Source of the DNA: a virus
Strand: one strand, 5' to 3'
DNA length: 43,189 nt
IMG/VR virus record: IMGVR_UViG_3300017989_000035
Span: 1 to 43,189 of that record
The translations under genes were made by a program, and so were the position numbers. The notes beneath the pieces were generated by a model. It did not search any database and was not told where the DNA came from. It worked only from the letters and a program-made list of their open reading frames with translations. Shown one piece after another: positions 39,209-43,189 of the stretch. The number at the start of each line of letters is the position of its first letter. Position 1 is the first letter of the stretch.

Positions 39209-39628
39209 ATGACAAACCTTGCACTGGTAGTTTTATCAGTCTACGCCGTGACGAATTACGGTGAGGTGTATAAACCGGAAGGCAAGTTCCGTGAGCCGGT
39301 AAGCATCACTCGCTATTACCGTATTGGCGCGGAAGGTACCGACCAGGTGCTGTTAACAGCCGAGGAAGCAACAGCGGGCGATCTGGCGCAAGTCGCCGTT
39401 GAGACTGCCGCGATTCAATCCGCCATAGCCGCAGAAGCCGAAGCTCAAACCTCACTTGCCGCCGAGCTTGATCTGACGCCGCAGCAGATAGATACGATCA
39501 AGCAGTATTTTAATGCTGATGTGGATGTGTTGTTTGCCAACCTGTCGGCAGGGCAACGCAAGTTTCTGAATGTGCAGCAGGGTTTGCTCAAGTATCTGAT
39601 GAAACGTGCCGTCAAGGAGGTGCGATGA
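39209..39628 (+). CDS. Helical late protein
   Basis: A 139-residue protein that begins MTNLALVVLSVYAVTNYGE, a short hydrophobic start, then acidic Ala/Glu-rich helices (AAEAEAQTSLAAELDLTPQQIDTIKQYF). Low GC like the end of its neighbour. It overlaps the following ATG. Its role is unknown; tail assembly is possible. Confidence 0.4.
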   Translation: MTNLALVVLSVYAVTNYGEVYKPEGKFREPVSITRYYRIGAEGTDQVLLTAEEATAGDLAQVAVETAAIQSAIAAEAEAQTSLAAELDLTPQQIDTIKQYFNADVDVLFANLSAGQRKFLNVQQGLLKYLMKRAVKEVR

Positions 39629-39951
39629 ACCGGATATTTTTGATTGGCGGGTGCCTGCTTGCCGCCGGCTGCATTGCCGGCACGGTCAGCTTTACCTGGG
39701 ACCCGCCGGCTACGTACCTCGACGGCACGCCGATCGACGGTCCGCTGACCTACACGATATACGAGGGCACAAACGCGGTGGTTAGCGGCGTGGCCACCAA
39801 TGCCGCCGAAGTGGAAATTCCCGCGAACGTCGACGAGCTGCGCTACACCGTGCGGGCCGTGAACCAGCTGGGCATGGAAAGCGCCGAGAGTAACCCCGTA
39901 ATCGGTAAACGCACCCGGCCCCCAGGGCAATTCAAACCGGAGAAGAAATGA
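39625..39951 (+). CDS. Lipoprotein with fibronectin type III-like domain
   Basis: A 108-residue protein whose ATG overlaps the previous stop. The signal (MNRIFLIGGCLLAAGC) has a lipobox ending at Cys16. The rest fits one FN3-like sandwich (VSFTWDPPATYLDGTPIDGPLTYTIYEG...LRYTVRAVNQLG). Probably exported and anchored in the host outer membrane. Overlaps the next gene by 4 bases. Confidence 0.6.
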   Translation: MNRIFLIGGCLLAAGCIAGTVSFTWDPPATYLDGTPIDGPLTYTIYEGTNAVVSGVATNAAEVEIPANVDELRYTVRAVNQLGMESAESNPVIGKRTRPPGQFKPEKK

Positions 39952-40535
39952 AGCAGTTTGCGGTAATTCTTCTGGCACTTCTTCTGGCCGGCTGCGCCTC
40001 GACCGGCGGCGGGTCCGGTGGTTCGAGCAGCGACGATGCAGTGATAGAGGCGGCGGTGAGGCCCGAGATTGCCAGGCAGTACCAGCGGGTGGGGCTGGAT
40101 CCGGCGCGGGCCGAGCAGATGGTGATCTATGGCTACCGCCTGGAGCCCACCGGCCGCAATGCCGACGGATACTTCGGGCTGCTCGATATGGCCACGGTGC
40201 ACGGGGCCTACGAGGGGACCCAGGGCGGCACGCACGTGAAGTTCTGGTTTGCCTTCCCGGAGGGCGGGGCGCCCGATGCCGATACGGTAAGCCACGAGTG
40301 CTGCCATGACCTCCTGATTTTTAACGAGGGGATCGGCGGGCACCCCGCACGGGTTGTCCTCAACGGCAAGACCTGGAACGTGCACAACATCATGATCGCG
40401 GGCGCCCGCTGGCCGATGCGGGTGTGGGATGCGACGGTGCGCGCGGCCACCTTCTGGAGGGATCGCGGGTTCAGTGACATGGTCAACGGGACCTATTACG
40501 GTCCGGAAGAAACGGGCTTCGAGGAGGGGGAGTAA
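39948..40535 (+). CDS. Lipoprotein with HEXXH metalloprotease motif
   Basis: A 195-residue protein. The signal MKQFAVILLALLLAGC has a lipobox (Cys16), then a Ser/Gly linker, a helical stretch and HECCH at residues 116-120 (TVSHECCHDLLIF), the HEXXH zinc-peptidase signature. A third ligand cannot be fixed; Glu or His candidates follow (NEGIGGHP). It could process cell-wall or surface proteins or be a defence factor. The family is not recognised. Confidence 0.55.
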   Translation: MKQFAVILLALLLAGCASTGGGSGGSSSDDAVIEAAVRPEIARQYQRVGLDPARAEQMVIYGYRLEPTGRNADGYFGLLDMATVHGAYEGTQGGTHVKFWFAFPEGGAPDADTVSHECCHDLLIFNEGIGGHPARVVLNGKTWNVHNIMIAGARWPMRVWDATVRAATFWRDRGFSDMVNGTYYGPEETGFEEGE

Positions 40536-41512
40536 TGGGCTTCGACTGGCGAGCTATCTGGGAGAAGATCAAACCGGCCCCGCCGCCGGAGCCTGTGCAG
40601 TGCCGCCACGAGCTGGTGTGGAGCGGCCCGACCGATACGTATAAGCTGGTGGGGCTGCTGGGTACGCCTTATGGACTGGTGGCGAGCACCTCCAACGTCT
40701 ATCGCGGCGGGCACCGTTCGCGCATCTGGCGCGACGGCGCCTGCGTGTATGAGGGCGGCGAGGAGACCATCGGCCAGCCTTTCCTGGCCGCCGACCTGGC
40801 GGTCTTCCCGGTGGAGCACGGCAGCCACAGCCTGATGCTGGCCGACCGCACGCCCATGCCGGGGCCGCGCGCGCGCGGACGCTGGAGCGTGGCCGGCGGG
40901 CGCTACCGCGGACAGGCGCTTCTGGCATATAATAACGAGTATAGCGCCCGCCGCTTTCTGGACCATCCGCAGATTATCGACGCGCTGAGCGGCCAGCCGC
41001 TTTATTCGCTGCAGGTCCAGGCCATGCCGCGCTGCCTGGTGGAGCTGGGCGGCCAGCTTTATGTGAGCTACAACTTCGGCGAGGCCGGGGTGCTGCGCTA
41101 TCCCGAGGGCAGGCAGTGGCCATGCAATATCGTGCAGATCGCCGCCTACCGCGACCAGCTCTATGGCGCGGAGAGCGCCGCCTGGGGCCCGAGCGGCCAT
41201 CCCTCCACCGCTGGGGGGCGCGTCTACCGCCTGGCGAAGGACAAGTGGAAGCAGATCGGGGACACCGGCTCCAGCTGCGTGACGCACATGGCGGCCTTCG
41301 GCGGGCGCCTCTGGATTGCCGGGGTGGATCCGGACCGGCTGTGGGTGATGGACCGCGCCGAGAAATTCTACCTGGCGGCCGAGGAAGAAGGCGAGAGCGC
41401 CGACGACCGCGCCCGCAGCTTCGGCGGGGCCGTGGCCGAGCACCAGGGCGCAATCTACTGGGGCCGCAGCGACAAGCGCCGCGCACATATTTACAGGGTA
41501 ATAACGGCATAG
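40535..41512 (+). CDS. Probable beta-propeller tail protein
   Basis: A 325-residue protein whose ATG overlaps the previous stop. It is rich in repeated short strands ending in Tyr/Trp/Arg (RIWRDGACVYEGG, LRYPEGRQWPCNIVQIAAYRDQLYGAES, RVYRLAKDKWKQIG), with about five or six blade-like units. Such propellers occur in phage tail and receptor proteins. Role inferred from position and strand pattern. Confidence 0.5.
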   Translation: MGFDWRAIWEKIKPAPPPEPVQCRHELVWSGPTDTYKLVGLLGTPYGLVASTSNVYRGGHRSRIWRDGACVYEGGEETIGQPFLAADLAVFPVEHGSHSLMLADRTPMPGPRARGRWSVAGGRYRGQALLAYNNEYSARRFLDHPQIIDALSGQPLYSLQVQAMPRCLVELGGQLYVSYNFGEAGVLRYPEGRQWPCNIVQIAAYRDQLYGAESAAWGPSGHPSTAGGRVYRLAKDKWKQIGDTGSSCVTHMAAFGGRLWIAGVDPDRLWVMDRAEKFYLAAEEEGESADDRARSFGGAVAEHQGAIYWGRSDKRRAHIYRVITA

Positions 41513-41522
41513 GGAGGCTGCA

Positions 41523-41786
41523 ATGAGTAACGGGCAAAGGATCAGCCTGGTCGCGGCTATCACGATATTTCTTACGCTCATCGTCTGGATATTTGCAGCC
41601 GGTGGAGCCTGGACCAAGGCCCAGCGGGCGTGCAGCACAGCCGACGAAGCGCACATGAAGTCGGTGGCCAACGAGCGCGAAATTGCCGTTATCCAAACCA
41701 GGATGGACAGCAACCACGCAGAGCAGGTGCGGCGTTTGAGCCGGATCGAGACAGTGCTGGACCGCGTAGCCGAAAAGGTCAAGTGA
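41523..41786 (+). CDS. Single-span membrane protein with coiled coil (holin or spanin-like)
   Basis: An 87-residue protein with GGGAGGCTGCA before the ATG. One hydrophobic helix near the start (ISLVAAITIFLTLIVWIFAAGGAW) is followed by a polar coiled region (NEREIAVIQTRMDSNHAEQVRRLSRIETVLDRVAEKV). This fits an inner-membrane spanin-like or accessory-holin protein beside the candidate endolysin. No paired outer lipoprotein is certain, though two lipoproteins lie nearby. Confidence 0.5.
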   Translation: MSNGQRISLVAAITIFLTLIVWIFAAGGAWTKAQRACSTADEAHMKSVANEREIAVIQTRMDSNHAEQVRRLSRIETVLDRVAEKVK

Positions 41787-41789
41787 ACG

Positions 41790-42485
41790 ATGCAACCACA
41801 TATTCAGGCGATCTTCACGGGCAACCTTCTGGACCCGGTTAACCTGGCGATCATGACGGCCACCGGCGGCTACGGCAAGGCGCACGCGGCGGTGGCGTTT
41901 ACGGCGCACAAGCACGAATTCCTTAACTGGCTGGAGGAGGAGCTGATCCAGCTTTATGCCGAAGGCCTCAACGAGGTTGCCGAGCGCGTTGAGCAGTTGA
42001 TTACCACGGCCCTGGACGACGTGGAGCCCTGGCCCGAGGGGCATTGCCGGGTGTACTTCGAGAGCATCGGCAAGCGCGACAAGCTCAGCGGCAAGACCGG
42101 CGTGCGCGGGCCTTATGATCTGCGCCGCGTGTGCGCCTGGCAGGCCAAACACCCCAAGGTCCGCCGCCTGGAGCTTGTGAACCTGCCCGATGTGCGCCCC
42201 GAGGAAGTGCCCAGGGCCTTCCGCCGCTGCTGCCGGGCGGTGCCCACGGTGAAGTATGCCTTCTTGCAGCTTGTGCAGAACTGGAAGGGCGTGCGCCTCA
42301 AACTGGGGATTGCCCCCCGGCGGCGCAGCCCCGAGCACTGGCATTGCGTGGAGACCTTTGTGCGGGTAATGCGCGAGTGGGCGCTGCGCAATGCCGGGCT
42401 GGGAGATGTGCTCTTCGACGAATACGTGCCGGCGGGCAAGCGGGGCTTCGGGCTCTATGACATGATCGGGGAGGCGGGCAAGTGA
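41790..42485 (+). CDS. Candidate lysin, permuted papain/NlpC-like hydrolase (tentative)
   Basis: A 231-residue protein. TATGGYGKAHAAVAF (early His) and later a Cys in HWHCVETFVRVMREW recall the order of permuted papain-fold hydrolases (YiiX/NlpC-P60 relatives), where the His comes before the Cys. A lysis role is suggested by the membrane protein directly upstream. The motif match is weak and a structural protein is an alternative. Confidence 0.35.
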   Translation: MQPHIQAIFTGNLLDPVNLAIMTATGGYGKAHAAVAFTAHKHEFLNWLEEELIQLYAEGLNEVAERVEQLITTALDDVEPWPEGHCRVYFESIGKRDKLSGKTGVRGPYDLRRVCAWQAKHPKVRRLELVNLPDVRPEEVPRAFRRCCRAVPTVKYAFLQLVQNWKGVRLKLGIAPRRRSPEHWHCVETFVRVMREWALRNAGLGDVLFDEYVPAGKRGFGLYDMIGEAGK

Positions 42486-43189
42486 CCACACGCATACTCA
42501 CCAACGCCGCGGCGCTGGAATACCTGAAGCAGCCTGATTTGTGGCGCGTGGAGGAAGGTGCGGATCAGGACGGCTTTGACGTTGATTTGATCACCCGCTA
42601 CATCGAGAAGGTCAACCGGGAAGACCTCGATTGCCTGGTGACGGTCCTGGCCGAATACACCGACGGCACAAACGCTTTGCCATCGCCCACCGTCACCACA
42701 CCCATGGCCGGCAGCCGCTGGGAGCGCTCCGGCACCTGGTACGGCGGGCGCATCTACATGCGCGAGGATGCCCGCACCCATCAGCTGAGGCTTTACCAGG
42801 AGCTCCACCGCGGGGGCCGCACGCTGGCTGGTGTGCAGCAGGCCAATAGCGCCGCCGAGGAAGTGGAAAGCACCTGGCACCTGGCCCGCCGCGAGGCCGC
42901 GCCACTGCCGCCCAACGACCCGACCCTGGGTGTCCGCTACGAGCGCAGCCCCATCGCTGTGAACCCGGAAACCGGGCGGCTGACCTACCATGTGGATAAG
43001 ATCACCGCCAAGGACCAGGACGCCACCAGCTACGAGCGATCCGCCGCCGAGGAGACCGACACGGCCCTATCCACCCAGGACTCTCACCAGAGCTTTGTGG
43101 CCGACGGCGGCAGCGTGCCCAACCGCGCCGCCGGCAACCTCAAGCGCATCCGCAACCTGCCCACGCAGTTCGGCAAGTTCCGCACGGAG
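42482..43189 (+). CDS. Tail fibre / adhesin, N-terminal part (runs off the end)
   Basis: 236 codons from a GTG that overlaps the previous stop, with GGGGAGG seven bases upstream. The first 160 residues form a separate domain with strands and helices (RYIEKVNREDLDCLVTVLAEYTDG, RWERSGTWYGGRIYMREDARTHQ). It then enters module A of the repeat region and is cut at NLPTQFGKFRTE. It continues in frame at base 62 on the left end, so the whole gene is about 2.83 kb. Confidence 0.65.
   Translation, partial: MTTRILTNAAALEYLKQPDLWRVEEGADQDGFDVDLITRYIEKVNREDLDCLVTVLAEYTDGTNALPSPTVTTPMAGSRWERSGTWYGGRIYMREDARTHQLRLYQELHRGGRTLAGVQQANSAAEEVESTWHLARREAAPLPPNDPTLGVRYERSPIAVNPETGRLTYHVDKITAKDQDATSYERSAAEETDTALSTQDSHQSFVADGGSVPNRAAGNLKRIRNLPTQFGKFRTE
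43129..43189 (+). repeat. 61-base end overlap with 1-61
   Basis: The last 61 bases equal the first 61. The same sequence also occurs inside the left part, near 565-625, because it belongs to the repeated module. Confidence 0.95.

Noticed and set aside
1-43189. CRISPR array, rRNA, insertion sequence
   Set aside because: No regularly spaced short direct repeats with unique spacers, no rRNA-like stretches and no transposase frame were seen.

Overview
This window is a bacteriophage genome, almost certainly complete or nearly so. The first 61 bases are repeated exactly as the last 61 (43129-43189), and the tail-fibre gene that runs off the right end continues in frame at the left end, so the molecule closes to a circle of about 43.1 kb. 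The junction lies inside an internally repetitive gene, so an assembly collapse there cannot be excluded. The sequence is GC-rich, nearly all genes are on the + strand, and the set is that of a temperate podovirus-like phage: T7-type large portal and large terminase, SU10/DUF5309-like capsid protein, no tape measure, and a tyrosine integrase. No host gene is present, so the host is unknown. Lipoboxes and Sec-type signal peptides in late genes suggest a Gram-negative-type envelope.

Layout: 42482-43189 plus 2-4320 carry the tail fibre, a C1q-like fibre tip and virion proteins. 4333-13239 is one 2968-residue polyvalent protein with RelA/SpoT-like, phosphoribosyltransferase-like and RadC/JAB-like domains and a virion-type C-terminus; three small ORFs are buried in its +1 frame. 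13262-16330 is the lysogeny region (integrase, minus-strand ribbon-helix-helix protein, a structured leader RNA). 16329-22801 holds early and replication genes (HTH proteins, a replication initiator, DnaB helicase, a TSCPD-domain protein). 25627-27801 is the terminase. 30989-37894 is the head module (scaffold, capsid, connectors, portal). 37945-42485 holds tail, lipoprotein and probable lysis genes.

The most unusual feature is that two stretches on either side of the terminase block, 23.1-25.35 kb and 29.15-30.02 kb, look like integron gene-cassette arrays inside a phage operon. Small, mostly unrecognised ORFs on one strand are separated by imperfect inverted repeats of 59-148 bases. These start near RYYYAAC and end near GTTRRRY, with internal arms that pair except for unpaired bases, as in attC sites. 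Two sites (29435-29494 and 24779-24837) and the arms at 23486-23622 and 25039-25098 are especially convincing. No integron integrase or attI is visible. A near-consensus sigma70 promoter (22798-22826) lies just upstream of the first array, where a cassette promoter would be. Both arrays end in the same 39-base sequence, which contains the start codon or start region of the next phage gene. Neighbouring cassette ORFs overlap by 4 bases inside the attC-like sites, so the arrays appear to have been built into the phage translation plan.

Other points are small ORFs overprinted in the giant gene with a clear flip in codon third-position composition, a tail fibre built from shuffled 59-66 residue modules, a HEXXH-motif lipoprotein, carbohydrate-binding-like repeats in a connector protein, and a dispersed ACAGGAT-triplet element placed before genes.
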